Assembly: GCA_023390115.1 (NCBI GenBank)
Contig: JAEWDM010000024.1
Location: 1 to 64,000 of the forward strand
Source: Bacillota bacterium
GTDB lineage: Bacteria; Bacillota; Clostridia; Acetivibrionales; DSM-27016
DNA length: 64,000 nucleotides
Reading direction: 5' to 3'
Shown here: positions 33,626 to 42,934 of the stretch, piece by piece
Layout: each line of letters starts with the position of its first letter
Numbering within the stretch: position 1 is the first letter of the stretch
Notes under the pieces: model-generated
Database searches by the model: none
Seen by the model: the letters and a program-made list of their open reading frames with translations, nothing else
What the model was told of the DNA's origin: nothing
Made by a program: the position numbers and the translations under genes

Positions 33626-35416
33626 ATGACTGTAAACAAAAAGTTGCAAGATTGGGTAAAAGAGATGGCAGATATGTGCCAGCCGGATGAAATATACTGG
33701 TGTGACGGCACCGAGGAAGAAAATGAACGTTTGCTTAAGCTGATGGTTGACGTGGGAATGGCTACGCCCTTAAATCCTGAAAAGCGTCCCGGGTGTTACC
33801 TGTTTCGCAGCCATCCATCCGATGTAGCCCGTGTAGAGGACAGGACCTTTATTGCGTCCAAGAATAAGGAGGATGCAGGCCCCACTAACAATTGGGTTGA
33901 TCCTGACGAGCTCAAGGCTACAATGAAGGAATTGTACAAGGGTTCTATGAAGGGAAGAACGATGTATGTTATCCCATTTTCTATGGGTCCTATAGGCTCT
34001 CCGATATCAAAGATTGGTATTGAGCTTACTGATAGCCCTTATGTTGTTGTCAATATGCGCATTATGACCCGCATTGGAAAGGCTGTACTCGACACTCTGG
34101 GTGATGGGGAATTTGTGCCTTGCCTTCATTCTGTAGGCGCTCCGCTGGAAAAAGGCCAGAAGGATGTGGCTTGGCCGTGTGCTCCTATAGAGAAAAAATA
34201 CATCAGCCATTTCCCGGAGGAAAGGCTCATATGGTCTTATGGCTCAGGATATGGCGGAAACGCCCTTTTAGGGAAAAAGTGCTTTGCGCTTCGTATTGCA
34301 TCAGTGCTTGCCCGCGACGAAGGCTGGCTGGCTGAGCATATGCTCATCCTCCGTCTTACCGATCCGCAGGGAAATAAGAAATACGTTACAGGAGCTTTCC
34401 CGAGTGCTTGCGGAAAGACAAACCTGGCAATGCTTGTTCCTACTATCCCCGGATGGAAGGTTGAAACAATAGGTGATGATATAGCTTGGATGAAGTTCGG
34501 CGAGGACGGGCGTTTGTACGCTATTAATCCTGAAGCGGGATTCTTTGGCGTTGCTCCCGGTACCTCTTTGGATTCAAACCCTAATGCTATGCACAGCACT
34601 GAAAAGAATACTATATTTACCAATGTTGCCCTTACTGATGACGGAGATGTTTGGTGGGAGGGCATAGGAACGCCTGCTCCCGATCATCTTATAGACTGGA
34701 AGGGAAATGACTGGGCACCTGGTTCAAAAGAGCCTGCGGCTCATGCAAATGCCCGCTTTACTGCACCCGCAAGCCAGTGCCCCGTAATTGCTCCCGAGTG
34801 GGAGGATCCTGCCGGAGTGCCTATTTCCGCAATATTGATAGGAGGCCGCCGACCGAGTACTATCCCGTTGGTTCATGAAAGCTTTGACTGGAAGCACGGT
34901 GTATTTATGGGATCAATAATGGGCTCTGAAATCACTGCTGCCGCAATTTCCGCAAATATAGGCCAGGTTCGCCGTGACCCGTTTGCGATGCTTCCGTTCT
35001 TCGGTTATAATGTTTGCGATTACCTGCAGCACTGGTTAAACATAGGTACAAAGTCTACAGAGGACAAATTGCCTAAGATATTCTATGTAAACTGGTTCCG
35101 TAAGGATAAGGACGGCAAGTGGCTGTGGCCTGGATTTGGTGATAACAGCCGCGTTCTTAAGTGGATTATTGAGAGAACCTCAGGAGAAGGAAAGGCTGTT
35201 AAGACACCTATAGGCTATATGCCCACCGAGGATGCCCTTTACCTTGACGGTCTGGACATAAGCGCCGAGGATGTAAAGGAGCTGCTTAAGGTTAACAAGG
35301 AGGAGTGGCTTAAGGAAGTTACTTCTATTAAGGAGCATTACGCAAAGTTTGGCGATAAGCTTCCTAAGGAGCTGCTTTCTCAGGTTGATGCTCTTGAGAA
35401 GAGGCTTCAGGAGTAA
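33626..35416 (+). CDS. pckG: phosphoenolpyruvate carboxykinase (GTP)
   Basis: 596 residues, the normal length. GTP-type kinase loop FPSACGKTNLAMLVPTIPGW (about residues 258-277, P-loop ACGKT) with the following ETIGDDIAW metal site; WPCAPIEKKYISHFPEERLI and GSEITAAA are also diagnostic. It catalyses oxaloacetate + GTP to PEP + CO2 + GDP in central metabolism. ATG at 33626 with AAGGGAG; earlier in-frame starts lack one. A long upstream region with a TTGATA/TAGGAT-like promoter and a strong terminator after it make it a single-gene transcript. Confidence 0.97.
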   Translation: MTVNKKLQDWVKEMADMCQPDEIYWCDGTEEENERLLKLMVDVGMATPLNPEKRPGCYLFRSHPSDVARVEDRTFIASKNKEDAGPTNNWVDPDELKATMKELYKGSMKGRTMYVIPFSMGPIGSPISKIGIELTDSPYVVVNMRIMTRIGKAVLDTLGDGEFVPCLHSVGAPLEKGQKDVAWPCAPIEKKYISHFPEERLIWSYGSGYGGNALLGKKCFALRIASVLARDEGWLAEHMLILRLTDPQGNKKYVTGAFPSACGKTNLAMLVPTIPGWKVETIGDDIAWMKFGEDGRLYAINPEAGFFGVAPGTSLDSNPNAMHSTEKNTIFTNVALTDDGDVWWEGIGTPAPDHLIDWKGNDWAPGSKEPAAHANARFTAPASQCPVIAPEWEDPAGVPISAILIGGRRPSTIPLVHESFDWKHGVFMGSIMGSEITAAAISANIGQVRRDPFAMLPFFGYNVCDYLQHWLNIGTKSTEDKLPKIFYVNWFRKDKDGKWLWPGFGDNSRVLKWIIERTSGEGKAVKTPIGYMPTEDALYLDGLDISAEDVKELLKVNKEEWLKEVTSIKEHYAKFGDKLPKELLSQVDALEKRLQE

Positions 35417-35458
35417 TTGGATTTAATTTACACACCTTATATGAATTTATGAATATGG

Positions 35459-35519
35459 ACTGGCCGATAAGTTTTGGGGAGACTTTATAAAGTTTGGCCC
35501 GGCTTGTCGGCCAGTTTTA
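35459..35519 (+). terminator. rho-independent terminator of pckG
   Basis: ACTGGCCGA (35459-35467) and TCGGCCAGT (about 35507-35515) form the stem, followed by TTTTAT. Confidence 0.75.
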
Positions 35520-35537
35520 TATTAAAGGGAGTCTAAA

Positions 35538-36155
35538 ATGTATAAGTATATAATATTTGATGTTGACGGAACGCTGATTAATACGGAGCAATCTGTTTTT
35601 GCCGCCTATAGCAGGCTGGTCTATGAGAAGCTGGGGAAAAAATTTACCGATGAACAAATGAAGATGGCATATGGAGTGCCCACCGGTGAGGCTTTGGTAA
35701 GACTGGGGATTGAAAACAGCCGCAGCACAATGGACAGTTATCGCAGCTACCTTCTTGAATTTTTTGAAAAGACAAAAGCATTTGAGGGAATTGAAGAAAT
35801 TCTTGGAAGGCTGCATGAAAAGGGCATTGCTATGGGCGTAGTTTCCTCCAGAGACAAAATAGAGATTATGGAGGATCCATGCCTTAAAAGCCTTATGAAG
35901 TACTTTCAGCATATAATATCTGCCGACGACACGCCAAGGCACAAGCCTCATCCTCAGCCGCTTTTAAAGGTTCTTGAGCTGATGGGGGCCGATATATCAG
36001 AAGCTCTTTATATAGGGGATACCTTATATGATTATATGTGTGCAAGGGACGCAGGGGTGGATTTTGCTCTGGCTTTATGGGGTGCAAGAGACCTTGAAGG
36101 CATAGAGGCTCTGCATAATTTTAAACAGCCGGGGGATATTGAAGGTGTTGTCTGA
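35538..36155 (+). CDS. HAD-superfamily phosphatase (PGP/beta-PGM-like)
   Basis: 205 residues. Motif I is YIIFDVDGTLINTE (Asp nucleophile and acid), motif II GVVSSRDK, motif III HKPHPQPL, motif IV YIGDTLYDYMCARDAG. An alpha-helical cap lies between I and II. The phosphorylated substrate cannot be told. RBS AAAGGGAG. Followed by a strong terminator. Confidence 0.9.
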   Translation: MYKYIIFDVDGTLINTEQSVFAAYSRLVYEKLGKKFTDEQMKMAYGVPTGEALVRLGIENSRSTMDSYRSYLLEFFEKTKAFEGIEEILGRLHEKGIAMGVVSSRDKIEIMEDPCLKSLMKYFQHIISADDTPRHKPHPQPLLKVLELMGADISEALYIGDTLYDYMCARDAGVDFALALWGARDLEGIEALHNFKQPGDIEGVV

Positions 36156-36186
36156 AAAAGGCGGGGACAGTCCCCGCCTTTTTAAA
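36155..36186 (+). terminator. rho-independent terminator
   Basis: AAAAAGGCGGGGA and TCCCCGCCTTTTT form a strong stem with a tiny loop and flanking A/T runs, probably bidirectional: it also lies at the 3' end of the patatin remnant on the other strand. Confidence 0.9.
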
Positions 36187-36541
36187 AATTATTACTTATC
36201 CACGAAACTATTCTGTCCCATTCTCCGGGATTTTTTTGAGGAAAGCTTTCTGCACACTCTATCAGATAGCCTGCATTTTTCCAGTTATCCATTGAAAAGG
36301 ATTTATCCAACCTTATGTTTGCACGGCAGTATTTATCCTCACCAAGAATTTGCCTGCAATTATAGTCGTCTATCTCCATGACACCATCCATTAATATGGA
36401 CAAAAGAGGTATGGGAGGGTCCCCCATAGGGTTTAGCCACTCTGCCGCACCCCATTTTACATCGTGCTTTATACACGAGGGATTAAAGCCTGTGCCGAAG
36501 GAAAGCAGTCTTATGCTGCCTATATATGGCGCATATAATTA
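36182..36541 (-). pseudogene. patatin-like phospholipase, C-terminal remnant
   Basis: On the minus strand the frame reads YAPYIGSIRLLSFGTGFNPS, then WLNPMGDPPIPLLSILMDG, VMEIDDYNCRQILGE and a helical end. This is the last third of patatin-like phospholipases (LSxGTG strand, then MFDG-x-DYQLRQLL). The catalytic GxSxG part is missing and the open frame ends at a stop (about 36539-36541) before it. A 5' deletion killed the gene. Confidence 0.7.
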
Positions 36542-36665
36542 CATATATACTATATTTTACTGCAATGTTTTTGGCTTAAGTCCATTTTAAACAAGCTCAT
36601 AATATAGTATAATCAAACTTGTTATGTTAACGACAAAGTCATATTCCTATCGGAGGTACTGTGCT
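36542..36665 (+). promoter_or_regulatory. promoter region of the AAA+ regulator gene
   Basis: TATAAT at 36608-36613 is a consensus -10; the -35 is weak (TTTTAA around 36585). GGAGG lies 36652-36656 upstream of the ATG at 36666. Confidence 0.5.
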
Positions 36666-38399
36666 ATGACACTATCTGTTTTGCATTCCATTAAGGACAG
36701 CGTGCTGAAATATGCTCAGGTTATTTCTACAGTGCTTGAAATGGATGTAGATATTGTAGATGACCAGATGATTCGTATTGCAGGAACTGAGCAATTTTAT
36801 AAGGGAATAAGCAAGTCTATTGATGACGAGGGAAATGCGTTTAAAAGAGTGCTACAGACACAAGAGACTCTGGTTGTTGAAAATCCGGGCCAGGATGAGG
36901 TATGCCTTACCTGCGGAAGCCGCTTTGGCTGCAGGGAGGAATATGAGATTTGCTGCCCTGTGATTTTGGATGGCAGCGTAATCGGTGTAATATCCCTTGC
37001 TCTGTTTGACAAGGATAAAAAGCATGAAATAGTAAAAAAACAGGATAATTATGTAATGTTTTTAGAGCAAATATCCAGCCTGATTGCGGCAAAAGCAGCA
37101 GAATACATACGCTTCCAGCAGCAGGCCTTCTCGGTGCAGCTTCTTGACAAGCTCATTGACTGCATAAGTGAGGGGGTTATTGTATTCGACCAATCCAAGC
37201 AGATTTTATATATAAACGAAAAGTCCGAGCAAATACTGGGCAATAACCTTCAGCAGCTTGTCTATCTTAAAAAAATAAACGAGTTTGCCATACACAAGCT
37301 TAACAACACAAAACATTTGAACCAGGTGGAGTATATTGTCAGGATAAGAAGTAAAAAAATAAACCTTGTAGGGAATATATACCCGGTAATGGTTGAAGAC
37401 AGGGAGGAGGGCAGCGTATTTATCTTCCATGATATTGCCGTGCTCAACAGAAACCTGCTTCAGAGTCAGAATATAAAGAACTTTAGCTTTGAAAGGATTA
37501 TCGGCGAGGAGGATAATTTTACAAAAACAAAGGAAAATGCCAAAAGGCTTGCATATAGTGATGTAAATCTTCTAATTTCAGGCGAGACAGGCACGGGCAA
37601 GGAGATTTTTGCAAGAGCGATCCACAATGAAAGCAGCAGGAAGGAAAAGCCGTTTATAACTATTATTTGTACGGGAAGCGTGGAATCTGTTATAGAAAAA
37701 GAAATATTCGGGTATGAGCAGCTTCAGCTAAATGAGGATGAGAGGCTAGGAAAGCTGCATTTAGCCCAGGGAGGAACATTGTTTATAGATGAGGTGGGAG
37801 ACTTGACTCCAAGGCTTCAGGGAAGGCTTATGCAGGCCATTCAGAATAAAAGGGACTATGATGTGAGGATTATTGCAAGCACAAGCCAGGACTTGAAGAG
37901 CAAGACTGAAAGTGGAGAATTCAGAAAGGATTTGTACTATTCTCTTATAGCCTTTGAAATCTCTATACCTCCTGTTCGCAGCAGGCCTAAGGATATTCCC
38001 GTGCTGGTGAGGTTTTTCTTAGAAAGGTTTTGCCATATGGAGGGAAAGAAAATCACCCTCTCGGAAAATGTCATTAAGCTTATGAAGCGGTATTCATGGC
38101 CGGGAAATGTAAGAGAGATTGAAAAGATAGTGAACTTTATAGTAAATACTCAGGGTGACGAAAAGCATGTTGACATAGAGGAGCTTCCTGTCAATATAAA
38201 AAAACAGTTGACGGAATTTACGGGAGAGCAGTACAATCTTGCAAAAATTGAGAAAGCCACAATTTTACAAGTGCTCAACGCCTTCGGAAGCTCCACGGAC
38301 AGTAAAAAAAGAGCGGCAAAGGAGCTGGGAATAGGAGTTGCCACATTGTACAGAAAGCTTGAAAAGTATGGAATAATAGAGCATAAGCAGTATGATTGA
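36666..38399 (+). CDS. AAA+ enhancer-binding-protein-like regulator without GAFTGA
   Basis: 577 residues. An N-terminal GAF-like sensor (about 1-150, with CLTCGSRFGC) and a PAS domain (about 165-270) are followed by the AAA+ domain (about 285-510) and a Fis-type HTH (KRAAKELGIGVATLYRKLEK). Walker A GETGTGKE, Walker B GTLFIDEVGD and the arginine-finger region FRKDLYYSL are intact. The L1 loop, where sigma-54 activators have GAFTGA, reads IFGYEQLQLNEDERLGKLHL instead. So it can hydrolyse ATP but should not drive sigma-54. It adjoins the catabolic cluster it probably controls. Confidence 0.88.
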   Translation: MTLSVLHSIKDSVLKYAQVISTVLEMDVDIVDDQMIRIAGTEQFYKGISKSIDDEGNAFKRVLQTQETLVVENPGQDEVCLTCGSRFGCREEYEICCPVILDGSVIGVISLALFDKDKKHEIVKKQDNYVMFLEQISSLIAAKAAEYIRFQQQAFSVQLLDKLIDCISEGVIVFDQSKQILYINEKSEQILGNNLQQLVYLKKINEFAIHKLNNTKHLNQVEYIVRIRSKKINLVGNIYPVMVEDREEGSVFIFHDIAVLNRNLLQSQNIKNFSFERIIGEEDNFTKTKENAKRLAYSDVNLLISGETGTGKEIFARAIHNESSRKEKPFITIICTGSVESVIEKEIFGYEQLQLNEDERLGKLHLAQGGTLFIDEVGDLTPRLQGRLMQAIQNKRDYDVRIIASTSQDLKSKTESGEFRKDLYYSLIAFEISIPPVRSRPKDIPVLVRFFLERFCHMEGKKITLSENVIKLMKRYSWPGNVREIEKIVNFIVNTQGDEKHVDIEELPVNIKKQLTEFTGEQYNLAKIEKATILQVLNAFGSSTDSKKRAAKELGIGVATLYRKLEKYGIIEHKQYD

Positions 38400-38402
38400 T
38401 GC

Positions 38403-38542
38403 TCAATCTGATTGAAAATCAATCTTGCCGATTATCAAATTGAGAATATTTTATCGGAGTGTAGGATAGATCTATTTTCAGTATCAAATGCTGTGTAATT
38501 GGCATGGTATTTGTTTGACAACCCTTTCCGGGGAATTATAAT
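38403..38542 (+). promoter_or_regulatory. control region of the catabolic operon
   Basis: Clustered half-sites TCAATC (38403-38408), GATTGA (38410-38415) and TCAATC (38419-38424) form two overlapping palindromes. A block starting ATTATCAAA at 38431-38454 recurs before the ECF genes. TTGGCATG (38499-38506) and TTTG (38510-38513) resemble a sigma-54 -24/-12 element, with GT in place of GC at -12. Overlapping it, TTGACA (38515-38520) and TATAAT (38537-38542), 16 bases apart, form a consensus sigma-A promoter. Confidence 0.65.
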
Positions 38543-38652
38543 TAAACTGTAGATGGCTTTTTTATAGTAAATAAATGGTGCAAATCGAAATTCTGCAAGG
38601 GCGCAGAAAAGCTTCGGTTATGCACCGTTTTTTAATTTGCGGGAGGTGGCAT

Positions 38653-39834
38653 ATGCTGAGTGAAAGCAGGGCGGGACAGGTTAGCGAAGCCTGTCAGAGG
38701 CTTGTAAGGGCAAAAAGCTATTCGGGGGAGGAGCAACAGGCAGCGGATGCCTCACGGCAGCTTATGCTGGAGCTGGGCTTTGACAGGGTTGACATTGACA
38801 GATACGGAAGCGTTATAGGATGTATAAAGGGGAAAAGACCGGGGAAAAAGATACTTCTGGATGGACATATAGATACGGTACCGGTGCCTGACGCTTCAAA
38901 ATGGAGGTATGATCCGTTTGGGGGCCGTATTGAGGATGGAAGGATATATGGAAGAGGGACATCGGACATGAAGGGAGCCGTGGGAGCCATGATATGCGCG
39001 GCGGGGTATTTTGCCGGCGATTGCGGCCGGGATTTCGGGGGTGAGATATATGTTGCGGGTACTGTGCAGGAGGAGTGCTTTGAGGGCATAGCGGCAAGGG
39101 AGATAAGCAAAGCATACAAGCCCGATTATGTCGTGATAGGAGAGGCCACTGCACTGAATCTCAAAAGGGGACAGAGGGGAAGAGCGGAGATTGTGCTCGA
39201 AACCTTCGGAAGACCCGCACATTCCGCAAATCCCGAGGAGGGAAGGAATGCGGTATATTACATGACTGCGCTTATAGAAGAGATTAAGAGAATGGGATAC
39301 GAGGGACACCGCTTTTTGGGAAAGGGAATTTTAGTGCTTACGGATATTATGTCCTCGCCTTATCCAGGGGCATCTGTGGTTCCCGATTATTGCAGGGCTA
39401 CCTTTGACAGGAGGCTGCTGATGGGAGAGGGAAGGGAGAGTGTGCTTAAGCCCTTGACGGATATTATCGAAAGGGCAAGGAATAATATTCATGGACTTGA
39501 GGCAAAAGCATCATATGCTTCGGGAGCGGAAACCTGTTATACGGGAGAGCCTATTGAGGCGGAAAGGTTTTTCCCGGCCTGGCTGTATGAGGAAGAGGAT
39601 GAGCTTGTGCAAAAAGCACTGAGGGGATTAAAAAATTCACGGCTTAACCCTTATGTTACTCATTACTCCTTTTGTACAAACGGAAGCCATTACGCGGGCG
39701 AGGCGGGTATAAGGACAGTCGGCTTCGGGCCGTCGAGAGAGGATCTTGCGCATACAATAGATGAATATATAGAGATAGATCAGCTTACGGCGGCATGTGA
39801 GGGATATTACGGAATAATCGGGGCTGTTCTTTAG
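38653..39834 (+). CDS. M20-family hydrolase, YgeY-like
   Basis: 393 residues. Metal ligands: LLDGHIDTVPV (H-x-D), GRGTSDMKGAVG (D), QEECFEG (EE). The dimerisation domain has GRPAHSANPEEGRNAVY. The end NGSHYAGEAGIRTVGFGPSR, then AHTIDEYIEIDQL is the form seen in YgeY-type proteins that sit with a PLP lyase and hydantoinase in E. coli. ATG 38653 has GGGAGGTGG; a longer frame from 38575 lies over the promoter. Likely cleaves an N-acyl or N-carbamoyl amino acid (inference). Confidence 0.87.
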   Translation: MLSESRAGQVSEACQRLVRAKSYSGEEQQAADASRQLMLELGFDRVDIDRYGSVIGCIKGKRPGKKILLDGHIDTVPVPDASKWRYDPFGGRIEDGRIYGRGTSDMKGAVGAMICAAGYFAGDCGRDFGGEIYVAGTVQEECFEGIAAREISKAYKPDYVVIGEATALNLKRGQRGRAEIVLETFGRPAHSANPEEGRNAVYYMTALIEEIKRMGYEGHRFLGKGILVLTDIMSSPYPGASVVPDYCRATFDRRLLMGEGRESVLKPLTDIIERARNNIHGLEAKASYASGAETCYTGEPIEAERFFPAWLYEEEDELVQKALRGLKNSRLNPYVTHYSFCTNGSHYAGEAGIRTVGFGPSREDLAHTIDEYIEIDQLTAACEGYYGIIGAVL

Positions 39835-39860
39835 AAAAAGGGTTAAAGGATATTAAAATC

Positions 39861-41465
39861 ATGAAAACTTTGATAAAAAATGGTTTGATTATTGACGGAA
39901 CAGGAAAAAAGGGATTTCGCGGGCATATTTCTTTCGGGGAAGGAAGGATTACAGGAGTCGGAAGGCCTGCTGACTGCGAATTTGACCATGTCATTGACGC
40001 TGAAGGCTTGGTCGTTTGCCCCGGGTTTATAGATACACACAGCCATTCGGATCTTAAGGTTTTGCTGGATCCCTATATGGAGGCAAAGGTACGCCAGGGA
40101 ATAACAACAGAGGTTTTGGGACAGGATGGCATTTCAATGGCACCGCTGCCCCTTAAATATCTGAATGACTGGCGGAAGAACCTTGCCGGCCTGGACGGGG
40201 ACAGTGACGAAATTGACTGGAGCTATCGCACTACCGAAGGGTACTTAAAGCTGCTGGAAAAATCGGGAGCGGGACTTAACCAGTGCTACCTTGTACCTCA
40301 TGGAAATGTAAGAATGGAGGCCATGGGGCTTGACAACAGGCAGCCATCCCAATATGAGCTTGAGCAAATGAAGGATATTGTAAGAAGAGAAATGGATGCG
40401 GGGGCGTTCGGCCTCTCCACAGGGCTTATTTACATTCCGTGCGCGTATTCTGAAACGGATGAGCTTGTGCAAATATGCAAGGAGGTAAGGAAGTACAACG
40501 GAGTGTTTGTTGTCCACCAGCGCAGTGAGGCCGACAGTATAGTGAATTCCATGAAAGAAATACTTGAAATAGCAAGAAGGTCGGGAGTAAGGGTGCACTT
40601 TTCCCACTTCAAGGTGTGCGGAAGGAAAAACTGGCCTAAAATAGAGAATGTTATAAAATTGCTGGACGAGGCACACCGTGAAGGAATAAGGGTTTCCTTC
40701 GACCAATACCCATATGCGGCAGGAAGCACCATGCTTGGAGTTATTTTACCCCCGTGGGCTCACAGCGGAGGTACAAGCAAGCTGCTTGAACGTCTTATGA
40801 ATCAAAATGAACGCAAAAAAATGAAGGAGGATATAATAAACGGAATTGAGGGGTGGGATAATTTTATTGACTTTGCGGGCATCGAGGGAATATATATAAC
40901 CAGTGTAAAAACAGATAAAAACAATGGCCTGATAGGAAAGAGCCTTAAGGAGATAGGAGAAATAAAAGGTATTGATGCTCTGGAGGCTGCGTTTGATCTA
41001 ATTCTGGAGGAGGAAAATGCCGTTGGAATGGTAGATTTTTATGGCACGGAGGAGCATATAACGCAATTTATGAAGAGGCCCGAGCAAAATGTCTGCACCG
41101 ACGGGCTGCTTGGAGGAAGGCCGCATCCCAGGGTATACGGAAGCTTCCCCAGAGTGCTTGGAAGATATGTGAGGGATCAGGGAATCATGGAGCTTCCGGA
41201 GGCAGTCGGGAAGATGACAGGTAAGGCGGCGGATGTGTTGGGGCTTAAGGACAGGGGCATACTCCGGACGGGAGCGGCTGCCGATATTGTAATATTTAAT
41301 CCCGGAACTGTAAGAGACAGGGGAACCTATACCGATCCGGCACAGTATCCTGAAGGAATCACAACGGTTATTATTAACGGGCAGCCGGTTTTAGAGGACG
41401 GGGCTTTAAACAACAGCCTCGCGGGATGTGTCTTGAGAAGAGGGTCCAATTATTCAGGGAAGTAA
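39861..41465 (+). CDS. D-aminoacylase-type amidohydrolase
   Basis: 534 residues. The composite beta-sandwich starts LIKNGLIIDGTGKKGFRG. The TIM barrel has PGFIDTHSHSD (H-x-H-x-D), VHFSHFKVCG, SFDQYPYAAGSTML and the late CTDGLLGGRPHPRVYGSFPR. This matches N-acyl-D-amino-acid deacylases. RBS AAAGGA. Follows the M20 gene by 26 bases in the same operon. It would free D-amino acids or act on a ureide derivative. Confidence 0.88.
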   Translation: MKTLIKNGLIIDGTGKKGFRGHISFGEGRITGVGRPADCEFDHVIDAEGLVVCPGFIDTHSHSDLKVLLDPYMEAKVRQGITTEVLGQDGISMAPLPLKYLNDWRKNLAGLDGDSDEIDWSYRTTEGYLKLLEKSGAGLNQCYLVPHGNVRMEAMGLDNRQPSQYELEQMKDIVRREMDAGAFGLSTGLIYIPCAYSETDELVQICKEVRKYNGVFVVHQRSEADSIVNSMKEILEIARRSGVRVHFSHFKVCGRKNWPKIENVIKLLDEAHREGIRVSFDQYPYAAGSTMLGVILPPWAHSGGTSKLLERLMNQNERKKMKEDIINGIEGWDNFIDFAGIEGIYITSVKTDKNNGLIGKSLKEIGEIKGIDALEAAFDLILEEENAVGMVDFYGTEEHITQFMKRPEQNVCTDGLLGGRPHPRVYGSFPRVLGRYVRDQGIMELPEAVGKMTGKAADVLGLKDRGILRTGAAADIVIFNPGTVRDRGTYTDPAQYPEGITTVIINGQPVLEDGALNNSLAGCVLRRGSNYSGK

Positions 41466-41492
41466 TAATTCATAAAAAAGTGAGGAGAAATT

Positions 41493-42905
41493 ATGGAAAG
41501 ATTGCCAGTGGTAGGTCCGACGTTTGAAGAAATGCTTCATCCGTGGAAAATTGATCCGGATATAAGAAAAAGGGCTATAGAAGCAAAGGCTTCCAGCCCG
41601 CTTCATCCTATAAATCTGTATAACATTACATGGAGGGATGAAAGGGATGAGGTATACCATTTTGTAATGCCCAAAGAATTAACGGGAGTGGAGGCAAACA
41701 TAATAGTGCTCTATGGAAAGGAGTTTCCGTCGGGAAGCCATAAAGTAGGTCCTACGTATTCCATACTGTCCGAGAAGACAGTTACAGGGGAAATTGATCC
41801 TGTTAAGCATACTCTTGTATGGCCGTCAACGGGAAATTACGGAATAGGCGGAGCATGGGTGGGAAGTGAAATGAATTACAAATCCGTTGTTGTTCTTCCC
41901 GAGCTCATGAGCCGGGAAAGGTTTGACATGATCAGGGGCTATGGTGCGGAGGTTATAGCAACAAAGGGCTGCGAGTCCAATGTAAAGGAAATTTATGACA
42001 AGACAAAGGAGCTGACCGCCGGAGATCCCGAGCATATAAGAATTCTCAACCAATTTCAGGAGTTTGGCAATTACAGGTTTCACTATTATGTTACCGGCAA
42101 CACTATGGTTGAGCTTGTGAAGGAAAAAAACATAGGGAACGGAAGGATTGCGGGGGTTGTACTTACGGTAGGCTCTGCGGGGGCTATTGCATCGGGAGAC
42201 AGAGTAAAGCAGGAGTTCTCCGAGGCAAAAATTATTGCCGGTGAGCCAGTCCAGTGTCCCACTATTGCATTGAACGGCTATGGGGATCATGACATCCAGG
42301 GAATAGGAGATAAGCATGTCACGTGGATCCATAATGTAATGAATACTGACGGAATTGTATTAATTGATGATATGGACTGTAAAAAAATGCTTCAGGTCAT
42401 GACGGACCCGGAGGGAATTAGCTTTCTTAAGGAGCTTGCAGACAGCGAAATGGTGGACTTTATATCCGACAAGCTTGGGATATCGGGTATCGCAAACATT
42501 ATCGGCGCCATAAAGACAGCAAAGTTTTATAAAATGAAGAGAGATGAAAATATTTTTGTTATTGCCACAGACAGCATTGCCAGGTATGGATCGGTTATGA
42601 GGCAGATGGAAGAACGGGGAGGAACTCTGGACAGGGGTGAGGCAAAGTCAAGGACAGAGAGAATATTTTTGGGACAGGAGCCATCCTGGTTTTTTGAGGG
42701 AGATAAGTACAGCCGGGAGAGATGGCATAATCTCAAATATTTTACATGGGTCGAGCAGCAGGGTAAAACGGTGGAGGAGTTAAATGCCCAGAAGGACCAG
42801 TCCTACTGGCTGGAGAAGCAGCAGGAGGCAGGCCGGATGAACGGGCTTATTGAGGACTACAGAAAAGAGCACTGGAGTACCCTGAGGGGTGTTATGGGAA
42901 TATAA
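41493..42905 (+). CDS. fold-type II PLP-dependent enzyme (cysteine-synthase/lyase-like), 470 residues
   Basis: The PLP lysine is in EFPSGSHKVGPTYSI. The phosphate loop is TVGSAGAIASGD, and VWPSTGNYGIGGAWVGSE forms the substrate loop. It is longer than cysteine synthase (about 300) and than E. coli YgeX (about 400) because of a C-terminal extension of about 100 residues rich in W, E and Q. Probably a beta-elimination or replacement enzyme on a 2,3-disubstituted amino acid; substrate unknown. RBS GAGGAG. Same operon as the two hydrolases before it. Confidence 0.8.
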   Translation: MERLPVVGPTFEEMLHPWKIDPDIRKRAIEAKASSPLHPINLYNITWRDERDEVYHFVMPKELTGVEANIIVLYGKEFPSGSHKVGPTYSILSEKTVTGEIDPVKHTLVWPSTGNYGIGGAWVGSEMNYKSVVVLPELMSRERFDMIRGYGAEVIATKGCESNVKEIYDKTKELTAGDPEHIRILNQFQEFGNYRFHYYVTGNTMVELVKEKNIGNGRIAGVVLTVGSAGAIASGDRVKQEFSEAKIIAGEPVQCPTIALNGYGDHDIQGIGDKHVTWIHNVMNTDGIVLIDDMDCKKMLQVMTDPEGISFLKELADSEMVDFISDKLGISGIANIIGAIKTAKFYKMKRDENIFVIATDSIARYGSVMRQMEERGGTLDRGEAKSRTERIFLGQEPSWFFEGDKYSRERWHNLKYFTWVEQQGKTVEELNAQKDQSYWLEKQQEAGRMNGLIEDYRKEHWSTLRGVMGI

Positions 42906-42934
42906 ATTATTTTACAAGAAGTGGGTGTTTTGAA

